A stretch of DNA of 64,000 bases. It comes from Symsagittifera roscoffensis. Lineage: Eukaryota; Xenacoelomorpha; Acoela; Convolutidae. A model generated the notes under the pieces. It saw only the letters and a list, made by a program, of their open reading frames with translations, was not told the DNA's origin and did not search any database. Numbering within the stretch: the stretch's first letter is position 1; every line of letters starts with the position of its first letter. This document shows, one piece after another, positions 56,801 to 64,000 of this stretch. The stretch is from NCBI RefSeq assembly GCF_963678635.1, contig NC_087063.1, forward strand, positions 43,910,759-43,974,758, given 5' to 3'. The translations under genes were made by a program, and so were the position numbers.

Positions 56801-57049
56801 GTAATCACAGATTTTTAAAAACTTTGTAGATCAGAACCAGACTATGTTTATGAAATTTTATTGAATTTTTCCAACATAACTAAGATTTGAAGTTTGATAC
56901 CCTAGTGGGATAAATGAGATTTCTTGTCTAGTTTTTATTGTTTTTTCGATTTTCAATTCAAATTTTGAAATTTCGATCAAAATTTTTCCAATTTGTTCTA
57001 TTTCTAACCAGTGAAAAAAGAAACTACCAAAATTTATGTTTTTATCGTT

Positions 57050-57487
57050 TTATTTTTGATATATTTTAGTATAAACAACCGGAAGTCTATTAAATTTGGA
57101 TAAACGATCAAAAGATATTCTGACAAATCTGGATTTTGTATTTGTATCAAATTCAAAACAGTAATCGAATTGATGTTCCTTATCTCCAATTTCTGTTTCA
57201 TAGGCTCTTCCATTGTTTTGTTTTTTACTGATCGACCACCCAATCTGAGTTAACTCTTCTAAATTAAAACATTGTTGATAAATCTGACAGTACTCTTCTT
57301 TTTTGTAATCTCCTCTCCATCTTTTTAACAAAACTATTGAACTTTCTGAGTTTCTATACAAATTAAAACTAATACAATCTCCATCAACTTCATCTGTCCA
57401 CCACTCTTGTAGTTTTTTGTAGTAGTTCAATTTTAAAATTTGATAAATGTTCAATTCAGACATTGAAAACGCTTTTGATGGAAACAT
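57050..57487 (-). CDS. Unrecognised small protein, intronless
   Basis: Product of 145 aa from ATG at 57487; a tttcag ends 11 nt upstream, like an acceptor. No family is recognised with confidence. Residues 39-83 (ISFNLYRNSESSIVLLKRW and following FNLEELTQI) show two beta-strand-like stretches and a short helix, a pattern also seen in the PC4-like neighbour at 58 kb. The second half (FDYCFEFDTNTKSRFVRISF) repeats a similar alternation. There is no signal peptide, membrane segment or zinc site. It lies on the same strand as its two neighbours, with about 500 bp spacers, so separate promoters are likely. Confidence 0.6.
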   Translation of the reverse strand: MFPSKAFSMSELNIYQILKLNYYKKLQEWWTDEVDGDCISFNLYRNSESSIVLLKRWRGDYKKEEYCQIYQQCFNLEELTQIGWSISKKQNNGRAYETEIGDKEHQFDYCFEFDTNTKSRFVRISFDRLSKFNRLPVVYTKIYQK

Positions 57488-57993
57488 TTTTCTTACTGAA
57501 ATATATGAAGAAACTTAAAAAACTCGAATTGTTTTATCATTTTTAAATTATGTTGAAATAACAGTCACCGTAAATATTTTTTAATGATTTAGAGTCTAAT
57601 TAGTTTCAAGGAAATTCATGTAGCCAATAAAGACCTCAAACTAAGACAAAAAAAAATTGAAAACAACCAATGAAATTCAAAAAATCTTTTAAAAAAAAAT
57701 GATAATGTTTTCAAATAAATATACATTCTTGTTTGTAATTTTCTTAAATTGAGGCAAAATTTAGCTAAACTTTGATAAAAACAGTTATTAAATAAATTTA
57801 TCTGTAATTTCATAAATAAATACTGGAAAATCATTTCATAATTGGTTAGTGTTTTATGTCAATTTCGATAAAATTGTATGTTTTGTCTGACTTTTCCTCA
57901 GACATTATAGCTCTAAATATACACTTTAGTGAGAAAAAATAGTTTTGAACCAATAATATCTCAATTATTAAACATGCAAAACATCACAAAGCT
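57488..57993. other. Spacer between cluster genes
   Basis: AT-rich. It should hold the promoter of the 57050-57487 gene and the 3' end of the next, but no clear box is seen. Confidence 0.4.
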
Positions 57994-58533
57994 TTACGGA
58001 GGTTTACAATTATCAACAAACATAAAGTCTCCCAATATTTGGGACAGTTCTTTGAATTCATTCAAAGTATAGTTGACATATGCAACTTGCTTCAAGTCTT
58101 CATTTTCCTTTGCAGTGAAGAGTCGAATCTGAATGTAGGGTGGCTTGCTCACGTTGTACTTCTTGATTGTGACACACACCCTCCTCATGTTGTACATTGC
58201 TATTTCATATACTCTATTACAGATGTCGAGCTCCTGATCCATCGTTGATTCTCTGCCAGATTTGGCTTCATATATAGGTACGAGTCCAAGATTTTCAGCA
58301 TCGTGAATAATAGTATTCCGTATGGCGGATATTGCTTCGCCTTCTTTTTCACTAAGATAGACTTGTTGAGACTTTTCAAATTGTCCCAAATCATTTATTT
58401 TTAATAGTTGAAAGCACGGTTCCAAGCATATTTTTCCCTTGTAGGATTTTTGGAACCAAACAAATCTCCCAATTCTTTTTTGATTTTTTGAAAATTCAAT
58501 ATAGTTGGAACTATCAACTTTTCTCGAGTACAT
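57994..58533 (-). CDS. PC4-like protein with two repeat halves
   Basis: Product of 179 aa from ATG MYSRKVDSSNYIEF; the frame also contains an upstream TTG. Residues 117-168 (RRVCVTIKKYN, YIQIRLFTAKENEDL, VNYTLNEFKELSQIL) follow the transcriptional coactivator PC4/Sub1 fold: strand, strand IxIR, acidic loop, strand, then a helix opening T-L-x-E. Residues 22-72 (GRFVWFQKSYKGKICLEPCF to YLSEKEGEAISAI) look like a weaker second copy. PC4 binds single-stranded DNA and basal transcription factors. The match is by eye and needs profile confirmation. The gene diverges from the 58738 gene across a 200 bp space packed with CArG boxes and an AP-1 site. Confidence 0.6.
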   Translation of the reverse strand: MYSRKVDSSNYIEFSKNQKRIGRFVWFQKSYKGKICLEPCFQLLKINDLGQFEKSQQVYLSEKEGEAISAIRNTIIHDAENLGLVPIYEAKSGRESTMDQELDICNRVYEIAMYNMRRVCVTIKKYNVSKPPYIQIRLFTAKENEDLKQVAYVNYTLNEFKELSQILGDFMFVDNCKPP

Positions 58534-58611
58534 TTTGAAGAACAAACTGATCAGATGAGGAGAAATGAGAGAAATGACTTTGAGCTTAAATGAAAATGAA
58601 AGTAAGCAGTA

Positions 58612-58618
58612 TGAGTCA
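58612..58618. promoter_or_regulatory. AP-1 site (TGAGTCA)
   Basis: A perfect TGAGTCA heptamer 79 nt upstream of the 57994-58533 start codon, next to the CArG array. Confidence 0.5.
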
Positions 58619-58627
58619 TCGCCATTT

Positions 58628-58673
58628 CCATATATGGAAGTAGTACCAAATATGGAAGGATTTCCCTATATGG
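58628..58673. promoter_or_regulatory. Three CArG boxes at exact 18 bp spacing
   Basis: CCATATATGG (58628), CCAAATATGG (58646) and CCCTATATGG (58664), each followed by AAG. The first two fit the serum response factor site CC(A/T)6GG perfectly; the third has one deviation. They sit between two divergently transcribed genes, and an 18 bp period puts them within two helical turns of each other. Confidence 0.75.
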
Positions 58674-58677
58674 AAGC

Positions 58678-58704
58678 TGCGTAGGCGTTACTACTACTAT
58701 ATAA
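58678..58704 (+). promoter_or_regulatory. TGCGTAGGCGT element plus TATA box
   Basis: TGCGTAGGCGT (58678-58688) is followed exactly 10 nt later by TATATAA (58698). The ATG of the plus-strand gene is 40 nt downstream of the TATA start. The same element and spacing occur at 63886-63913. Confidence 0.75.
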
Positions 58705-58737
58705 CTCCACCATTTTCTGCAAAAAGCATTTTTCCCA

Positions 58738-59337
58738 ATGGCAGCTGCTATGTGTCAAGCTCTTCCCAGCTTTTATTCAGATTATAATAGTCAATCATTG
58801 TTTATTTCTGTTTCCAACAATTTTTACGAAAAATACATAGTAACTCAAGATTATTGCGTCTCTACTCACGATTCTTTCTGTTCCTTGGGAAATTGCAAAT
58901 TTCATATAATTTTAATTGGAACTTCCCTTTGCCAAATTCTTCAGAGATTAGACAAATATCAATACATATATCAAGAAATTGATTGTCTTTACACTTTGTA
59001 CAAGCACAGATTCTTTTCGAGTATTGTCACATCAAGTGGGGAAGTCTTCAATCAGCTTAGTTGTGGAGTGCAGCATAATTTACGATGGAAAGGAGCAGAA
59101 AAAACACCAAGCGTATCAAGGAAACGACTTGTTCGCAAAAAGTTCAAAAAACATTATCTAAGTTCTAATCAAAAACTTGCATCTACGCAAACTCTTGGAT
59201 CAGCATTTTTAGACAGAATTCGTAAAGTACAAAACTCAAAATATGAACATGATTTGTTAAAAATAATTGACTGTTTTTTTGATGGTTATGGATTTGTAAA
59301 TAGTGATCATGTCAATTTTTCAATAAAAAACTTCTGA
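58738..59337 (+). CDS. Unrecognised intronless protein
   Basis: Product of 199 aa starting MAAAMCQALPSFYSDYNSQS. The middle is rich in Cys, Tyr and Ile (SFCSLGNCKFHIILIGTSLC). A basic stretch (RKRLVRKKFKKHYL, about residues 128-141) could be a nuclear localisation signal. The C-terminus TLGSAFLDRIRKVQNSKYEH and following LLKIIDCFFDGYGF is helical and is duplicated at 60989-61153. No family is recognised. It has its own TATA promoter and diverges from the PC4-like gene. Confidence 0.65.
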   Translation: MAAAMCQALPSFYSDYNSQSLFISVSNNFYEKYIVTQDYCVSTHDSFCSLGNCKFHIILIGTSLCQILQRLDKYQYIYQEIDCLYTLYKHRFFSSIVTSSGEVFNQLSCGVQHNLRWKGAEKTPSVSRKRLVRKKFKKHYLSSNQKLASTQTLGSAFLDRIRKVQNSKYEHDLLKIIDCFFDGYGFVNSDHVNFSIKNF

Positions 59338-59484
59338 TATTCCATCTATTTTCTCTCATATGTTTACAAAGTTACCATTAATTACCGAAGCAAAAATCAC
59401 CGTTGTCAAAAACATTTGCAAAAAAAATTTCAATCATGTAAGAAAGATGTAATATTTCTTTTTGATTTTCAAAAAGTTGCAAAA

Positions 59485-59700
59485 AATCATTTCAATTTTT
59501 TTAACAAGTTGTAAAAAGTGTTTCAATTTTTTTTTTGACATAATGCGAAAAATGTTTCAACTTTTTTGAGAAGATGCGAAACGTGTTTTACTTTTTTTAA
59601 CAAGATGTGAAAAGTGTTTCAATTTTTCACTACAAATGCGAAAAGTGTTTTACTTTTTTCGACAAAATGCGAAAAGTGTTTCAATTTTTTCTACAAAAAG
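59485..59700. repeat. ~40 bp minisatellite (GCGAAAAGTGTTTCAATTTT)
   Basis: About five to six copies of a unit with ATGCGAAAAGTGTTT and a T-rich half, downstream of the 58738 gene. A diverged counterpart (GATGCAAAAATTGTTTTGAT) lies at about 61215-61350, downstream of the duplicated gene end. Confidence 0.7.
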
Positions 59701-59961
59701 CTAAAAGAGTGTACAAGATGCAATATCGATTAGGTAACTTTTTACTTGCGTACAGTTTTTCTAGTGTTTTTCCGAATTTTTGTGCAAAAATTAATCAAAC
59801 TTTTTAACATGTGTGCGAGTTCGGAGCGCTTAACTAAGTTCTAATTGTTTTTCAATGGTTTACCTTGAACCTCTCATCTATTCTCATAATTAAAATGAAA
59901 TTGAAGAAATTAATTACAGAAAACGAAGTCAAAACCAAACAACCTTTATTTACAAAAACAT

Positions 59962-60444
59962 TTAATCAAAGTACTGTCGAGCAGCAGAAGAGTTCTGGAG
60001 GTTCTCTATAGAACGCAGAGCTGGACGAGGTTGTAGTGGTTGTTGTGGAACTGGAGGTGTCATTGTTTCTGAGAAACCCTCATCTTCATCTATTGTGATG
60101 GGGTTTTCGACTGATCCTTCCTCCTCCCAAGGAAAGAGGAAGTCGTCGACTGGTTGAGCCACAAATCTTGAGTCAGGAATCTCGGGATAGTTCATTCCCA
60201 CATGATCAGAAACTTCCGCCATCATTTGCATGGTTCCAAGTTGGTTTTCTGTGATGGGAACTTGCATCATATGATGTTCGGTGAAATCTCTTCGCATCAC
60301 TTCCACTATGTGCCAGACTTGGATTGGGATGCGCATTCGTGCCAAAAAAACTCCACAAACTGTTTCTCGCACTTGGATTTGTACTAAATCAGGCGAAAAT
60401 TCCACTGAGAACATAAGGTTGTTGTTTTGCACTGAGAAGATCAT
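59962..60444 (-). CDS. Acidic-tail protein, copy 1 of a tandem pair
   Basis: Product of 160 aa from MIFSVQNNNLMFSVEF. Residues 1-50 form a strand-rich domain (LMFSVEFSPDLVQIQVRETV, then IPIQVWHIVEVM) whose pattern resembles the PC4-like fold. Middle residues are Met- and acid-rich; the tail has DFLFPWEEEGSVENPITIDE followed by DEGFSE, an acidic stretch like a SUMO-interacting or activation motif, then proline/glutamine-rich sequence. A paralogue follows at 61967-62467 with the same motifs. No enzyme motif is visible. Upstream lie two CArG boxes and four CCAAT boxes (60655-60830). Confidence 0.68.
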   Translation of the reverse strand: MIFSVQNNNLMFSVEFSPDLVQIQVRETVCGVFLARMRIPIQVWHIVEVMRRDFTEHHMMQVPITENQLGTMQMMAEVSDHVGMNYPEIPDSRFVAQPVDDFLFPWEEEGSVENPITIDEDEGFSETMTPPVPQQPLQPRPALRSIENLQNSSAARQYFD

Positions 60445-60654
60445 TTTGAGCAATAAGATGACTAAAAGAGCAAAAAAACAAAAAAGAACTGAGAGGAGGG
60501 GGAACCTTACAAAAAATAAGTTGAAATTAGGATGTTTAGAGCTGAGAGAGGAGGTAGTGGACGGAAGTTAAGTTGAAAATAAAATGATTTTTAGTTAGGA
60601 GTGAGGGGTATCTTCACCTGGAGTGTGTAGGTTCAACCTATCAAAATGGATTTT

Positions 60655-60830
60655 CCTTATTTGGATTGTAGCTGTGTCCAATCACGTTTCAGTTTCCTTT
60701 TATGGTTTTCTTATAGAAAACTCGGATCCAATCGGAAACAAAGCTCCATTTTGATTATTGTCGTTTCCAATCACAAAAACGTTCATTTTTATTCAAGTTG
60801 TCGTATCCAATCAGAGGAACCTTTCAAGGA
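60655..60830. promoter_or_regulatory. CArG and CCAAT promoter block, copy 1
   Basis: CArG boxes CCTTATTTGG (60655-60664) and CCTTTTATGG (60696-60705), plus four CCAAT boxes (GTCCAATCAC, ATCCAATCGG, TTCCAATCAC, ATCCAATCAG) at 40-50 bp spacing, upstream of the acidic-tail gene copy 1. Confidence 0.65.
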
Positions 60831-60988
60831 CTTAAGTCTTCCAAATAAGTACAAATATACACAAAAGCAATCGCAAAAACAAATGACCAAAAGTTGTTTG
60901 CTGTAAAAATAAGAAATATTGCCGATATAAGTAACAAAAGAAGGATAATTAATCAAAGTAGCATCTCTGCAATTTTTTCATTTCTGAT

Positions 60989-61153
60989 CAGGAACTTGCG
61001 TCCACTCAGACTCTTGGATCAGCTTTTTTAGAAAGGATTCGAAAAGTTCAAAACTCAAAGTACGAGACTGACTTGTTGAAAATTGTTGATTGTTTTATTG
61101 ATGGTTTTGGTACTGTAAATAGTGAGCGTATCAATTTTTCTATTAATAATTGA
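60989..61153 (+). pseudogene. Duplicated 3' end of the 58738 gene
   Basis: Encodes QELASTQTLGSAFLERIRKV and on to NFSINN and stop, about 80% identical to the last 55 codons of the 58738-59337 product. The preceding TTTCTGATCAG looks like an acceptor, so it could be a terminal exon, but no upstream exon was found. It is the left edge of a ~2 kb tandem duplication. Confidence 0.65.
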
Positions 61154-61966
61154 ATATTTGTTAATAAAAATCTTGTCAAAATTGTTTATATTTAAATCAA
61201 GAGTTTTTTCGCAAGATGCAAATTTTGGTTTGATTTTTTCAACACGTTTGCAAAAATTTAATTAAACTTTTTTACAAGATGCAAAAATTGTTTTGATTTT
61301 TTCAACAAGTGTGCAAAAATTTTCAACAAAATTTTGTGTTAGATGCAAGTTTTTTCGTGATTTTTTTGAAAACAAATGCAAAAATCTAACTTATTTTTTC
61401 TTATTCATTTGCAAACTTTCATTTGAAACTTGTTAAATTAATGCTAAAAAATTTTCATAATTGCTGACTTTGAGTACTATTCCCTATCTTAATACATTGT
61501 TTTTCCAATATTTTTGATTAATATTCATGCAAAAAAGAGATTTTTTTATGATCAAAATTAAAACAAAGATTTTCATTTTCTTTAATTATTAAATGTGTAA
61601 GAAAATCCTCTTTCAGTTTTCTTTAAAATGCGAAAATATTTAATGAAATTTTTCTTAATTTGTGAGATTTTCTTTGATTTTTTTAAACAAGTGTGCAAAA
61701 AAATTATGAAAAGTTTTGCATGGTGCAAAAATTAATGTAAAGTTTTTAACATGCTTGGAAAAATTGGTTTAATTTTTTTGCCATCTTTCTAACAAAATTC
61801 TATAAAAGTATTAAACAGATGCATAATTAGTTTCATTTTTAACAAATTTTTACCATTGAAATTTCTTAATAAACTTTTCTATGATCTCTTTGTTCCTATC
61901 TCTTGAAAAAAATTTACTAGATACAAAGAAATTAAATTACAAAGCACAAGACAGTAACCAATTTAT
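61154..61966. other. AT-rich spacer with decayed minisatellite
   Basis: Repeated TTTTTTCAACA(A/C)GTGTGCAAAAAT segments are the diverged counterpart of the 59.5 kb minisatellite. No gene. Confidence 0.5.
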
Positions 61967-62467
61967 TTACAAATCAAAGAGCTGTCGAGCAGCTGAGTTC
62001 TCAAAGTTTTCCAAGTTCTCAATGGAGCGCAAAGCTGGTCTTGCCTCCATCACTGGTGGTTGTCTTGGTGATTCGCTGACTGGAGTTCTTGGCTCAGAGA
62101 ACCCCTCATCCTCTTCGATGGTAATTGGGTTGTCCACAGTTCCCTCTTCCCAAGGAAAGAGGAAATCGTCGAATGGTTGAGCCACATATCTAGAGTCAGG
62201 AATTTCGGGGTAGTTCATTCCCATATGCTCGGCCACTTCCTCCATCATTTGCATTTCTCCAAGTTGATTCTCTGTAGGAGGTACTTGCGTTATATGATGT
62301 TCGTTGAAATCCCTTCGCATCACTTCCACCATATGCCAGACTTGGATTGTTATGTCCATTCGTGCCAGAAAAACTCCACAAACTGTTTCTCGCACTTGGA
62401 TTTGTACTAAATCAACCGAAAATTCCACCGAGAACATAAGGTTGTTGTTTTGTACTGAGAAGATCAT
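61967..62467 (-). CDS. Acidic-tail protein, copy 2 of a tandem pair
   Basis: Product of 166 aa from MIFSVQNNNLMFSVEF, roughly three-quarters identical to the 59962-60444 product. It keeps the VQIQVRETVCGVFLARM strand pair, the IQVWHMVEVMRRDF helix, DDFLFPWEEGTVDNPITIEE with DEGFSE, and the RPALRSIENL end. Conservation of motif regions with drift elsewhere and an open frame in both copies suggest both are under constraint. Its promoter block also has two CArG boxes. Confidence 0.68.
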   Translation of the reverse strand: MIFSVQNNNLMFSVEFSVDLVQIQVRETVCGVFLARMDITIQVWHMVEVMRRDFNEHHITQVPPTENQLGEMQMMEEVAEHMGMNYPEIPDSRYVAQPFDDFLFPWEEGTVDNPITIEEDEGFSEPRTPVSESPRQPPVMEARPALRSIENLENFENSAARQLFDL

Positions 62468-62675
62468 TTTGAGCAATAAGATGAATAAGTGATTAAAAGC
62501 AAGATTTACAGTTGAGAGGGCGAAATTTGCCGGTAGTTATGTTGAAATTATTGTATTTAGAGCTGAGAGAGGAGGTAGTTGACGGTAGTTAAGTTGAAAA
62601 TAAAATGATTTTTAGTTAAGAGAGAGGGGTACCTTCAACTGGAACGTGTGGGTTTAACCAATGAGAATGAATTTT

Positions 62676-62840
62676 CCTTATTTGGATTGTAGTCGTGTCC
62701 AATCAGATTTTAGTTTCCTTTTATGGAATTCTTATAGAAAACTCGTGTCCAATTGGAAACAAAGCTCCATTTTACATATTGTCGTTTCCAATCACAAAAA
62801 TGTTCATTTTTGTTCAAGTTGTCATATCCAATCAGAGGAA
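62676..62840. promoter_or_regulatory. CArG and CCAAT promoter block, copy 2
   Basis: CCTTATTTGG (62676-62685) and CCTTTTATGG (62717-62726) are retained exactly as in copy 1, with CCAAT boxes GTCCAATCAG, GTCCAATTGG, TTCCAATCAC and ATCCAATCAG. Confidence 0.65.
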
Positions 62841-63119
62841 CCTTTTAAGGATTTAAGTCTTCCAAATAAGTAAAAATATACACAAAAGCAATCGCAAAAA
62901 TAAATGACCAAAAGTTGTTTGCTGTAAAAATAAGAAATATTGCCGATATAAGTAACAAAAGAAGAAACATTAATAAAAGTAGCATCTTTGCTAGTCTTCT
63001 CATCAAGTTAACTGAATTTTTTGTATATAATCGATGAGAAATTGCTGATTTTTCAGCAGATATTCAAGTTCTTTAATTTTGATGTAGATTTGAGATGATA
63101 ACTCAAAGTTGATGAATTT

Positions 63120-63617
63120 TTAAAAGCAAATCTCTGGAAATCTGATACCAAACCTGATCATGCAAGATTTTGAACTTTGAAAGTCCTTAAAAAAATGGAG
63201 GAATAAAGAACTTTGCTGGGGAGTTTTAACAAATTTGGGAGTTGGATATGGAATAAAAAGAGTCTTTGAAATATTATCGTACGATTTTTTTATCAATTTC
63301 AAATTTTCTAAAATAAATAAAATTTCTTTTCTAGTCAAGTGTAACTCAGCTGTAAGTTTATAGCTTTGATACGCAATATGTGAATCAAAAGTAAACTCCT
63401 TGATTGAGTAAGTTTCTCTAAAGAGACCTTTACTTAGCCGGAGAACTCTATTTTGGACAACATAAACGTCCAAAAAATTGTGAAAAAAGTAAGAATCTAC
63501 ATCTATTTCATCAATAAGGAAATCACACGGAATATTTTTTTTTTCTTGTAGAGTAATTCGAGGAAGTTCAAATGCTTTTTGATTGACATTCTTCAAAAAT
63601 GAATATTTTGGATCCAA
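63120..63617 (-). CDS. Unrecognised protein, start unresolved
   Basis: The open frame encodes about 165 aa (DPKYSFLKNVNQKAFELPRI onward) but has no in-frame ATG near its start: the first plausible initiator is TTG at 63617. A GCTTCTAG just upstream could be an acceptor, so a first exon may be missing from view. The middle (VLRLSKGLFRETYSIKEF, then ELHLTRKEILFILENLKLI) has the strand-strand-helix pattern of the other cluster proteins. No family is recognised. It is divergent from the promoter array at 63.67-63.91 kb. Confidence 0.5.
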   Translation of the reverse strand: MDPKYSFLKNVNQKAFELPRITLQEKKNIPCDFLIDEIDVDSYFFHNFLDVYVVQNRVLRLSKGLFRETYSIKEFTFDSHIAYQSYKLTAELHLTRKEILFILENLKLIKKSYDNISKTLFIPYPTPKFVKTPQQSSLFLHFFKDFQSSKSCMIRFGIRFPEICF

Positions 63618-63670
63618 AGTTATGACTAGAAGCAGCTTAGTTCTGATTGGTTGAGAATTTTTCTGGAAAA

Positions 63671-63716
63671 TTCTAGAATTTTCCGAAAATTCTAGAACTT
63701 TCCGAAAATTCTAGAA
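63671..63716. promoter_or_regulatory. Heat-shock-element-like array
   Basis: TTCTAGAA occurs at 63671, 63690 and 63709, exactly 19 bp apart, with TTCCGAAAA between them. This gives a run of inverted nGAAn units as bound by heat-shock factor. A fourth TTCTAGAA is at 63793-63800. Confidence 0.6.
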
Positions 63717-63739
63717 TTTTCCAAGGAATAACGTGGAGA

Positions 63740-63896
63740 TGACGTCATTACCATAAAAGCAAAATTGCGTGGGTGTTGACGTCATTTCTATTTCTAGAAT
63801 GACGTCATTACCATAAAAGGAAAATTGCGTAGGCGGTGACATCACTTCTATTCAAAGAATGACGTCATTACCGTAAAAGGATTATTGCGTAGGCGT
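63740..63896 (+). promoter_or_regulatory. 60 bp tandem repeat with CRE and TGCGTAGGCGT sites
   Basis: Three units 60 bp apart. TGACGTCATTACC(A/G)TAAAAG starts at 63740, 63800 and 63860. TGCGT(A/G)GG(C/T)G(G/T) occurs at 63766, 63826 and 63886. A further TGACGTCA (63777) and TGACATCA (63838) fall between. TGACGTCA is the palindromic cAMP response element. Confidence 0.8.
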
Positions 63897-63905
63897 CATT
63901 GATAG

Positions 63906-63913
63906 TATAAATA
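63906..63913 (+). promoter_or_regulatory. TATA box of a rightward gene beyond the window
   Basis: TATAAATA lies 10 nt after the last TGCGTAGGCGT. The following 90 nt has no long frame, so the start codon is probably past 64000. Confidence 0.65.
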
Positions 63914-64000
63914 CACTTATTTTATTGGGTTAAATCATTCATTTTGTTTGCCAATCAGAAACAGTCAACTGAATTTTACTTCAAATTTTACATTTCGTTA

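Noticed and set aside
55828-64000. Cluster considered as a Polinton, herpesvirus-like or other integrated DNA virus
   Set aside because: No protein-primed polymerase, integrase, packaging ATPase, protease or capsid pattern was seen; only small unassigned proteins are present, so a viral label is not supported.

Overview
This is a window of an AT-rich, repeat-laden animal nuclear genome. Host genes are split by spliceosomal introns, there are many tRNA-derived dispersed repeats, hAT-type MITEs, LINE fragments and a Helentron, and no rRNA or bacterial operon structure. The species cannot be named from the sequence. Short T-rich acceptors (tttcag, gtttag), including tttcag directly before two start codons, would fit a nematode-like invertebrate, but this is weak evidence.

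Left part (4.0-31.6 kb, minus strand): two head-to-tail paralogous genes for an ACP6-like histidine acid phosphatase. Each has four coding exons with identical intron phases (2, 2, 1). Gene 2 (26.4-31.6 kb) reconstructs to 400 aa and gene 1 (4.0-26.1 kb) to 391 aa. Gene 1 has a roughly 19 kb intron 2 filled with LINE pieces, a 1.2 kb duplicated segment carrying a second copy of exon 2, two satellite families, a 5 kb Helentron and an AAAT-rich tandem array. The Helentron (17.9-23.0 kb) encodes an RPA-like ssDNA-binding protein, a PIF1-type helicase fused to an AP-endonuclease-like domain, and a ubiquitin-specific-protease-like peptidase. Its HUH Rep domain is not seen.

Middle (31.6-55 kb): mostly repeats. 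Gene-like content is a C-terminal SET-domain exon resembling KMT5A (37.2 kb) and a single-exon mitochondrial elongation factor Ts gene (50.1-51.1 kb). The 3' end of the EF-Ts gene lies in a recent 3.0 kb tandem duplication (44.4-50.4 kb) that also carries a LINE tail and a 130 bp near-perfect hairpin.

Right part (55.8-64 kb): a compact cluster of small, mostly intronless genes unlike the rest of the window: a two-finger zinc protein with one intron, a protein with a PC4-like fold pattern, several other small proteins with a similar strand-strand-helix pattern, and a tandemly duplicated acidic protein. The intergenic spaces hold unusually dense promoter motifs: three CArG boxes exactly 18 bp apart, an AP-1 site, CCAAT arrays, heat-shock-element-like TTCTAGAA sites 19 bp apart, and a 60 bp tandem repeat with palindromic CRE sites. 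Two promoters share TGCGTAGGCGT followed 10 nt later by a TATA box. This cluster is the best candidate for an undescribed system. No capsid, polymerase or integrase gene is visible in it, so its origin is open.
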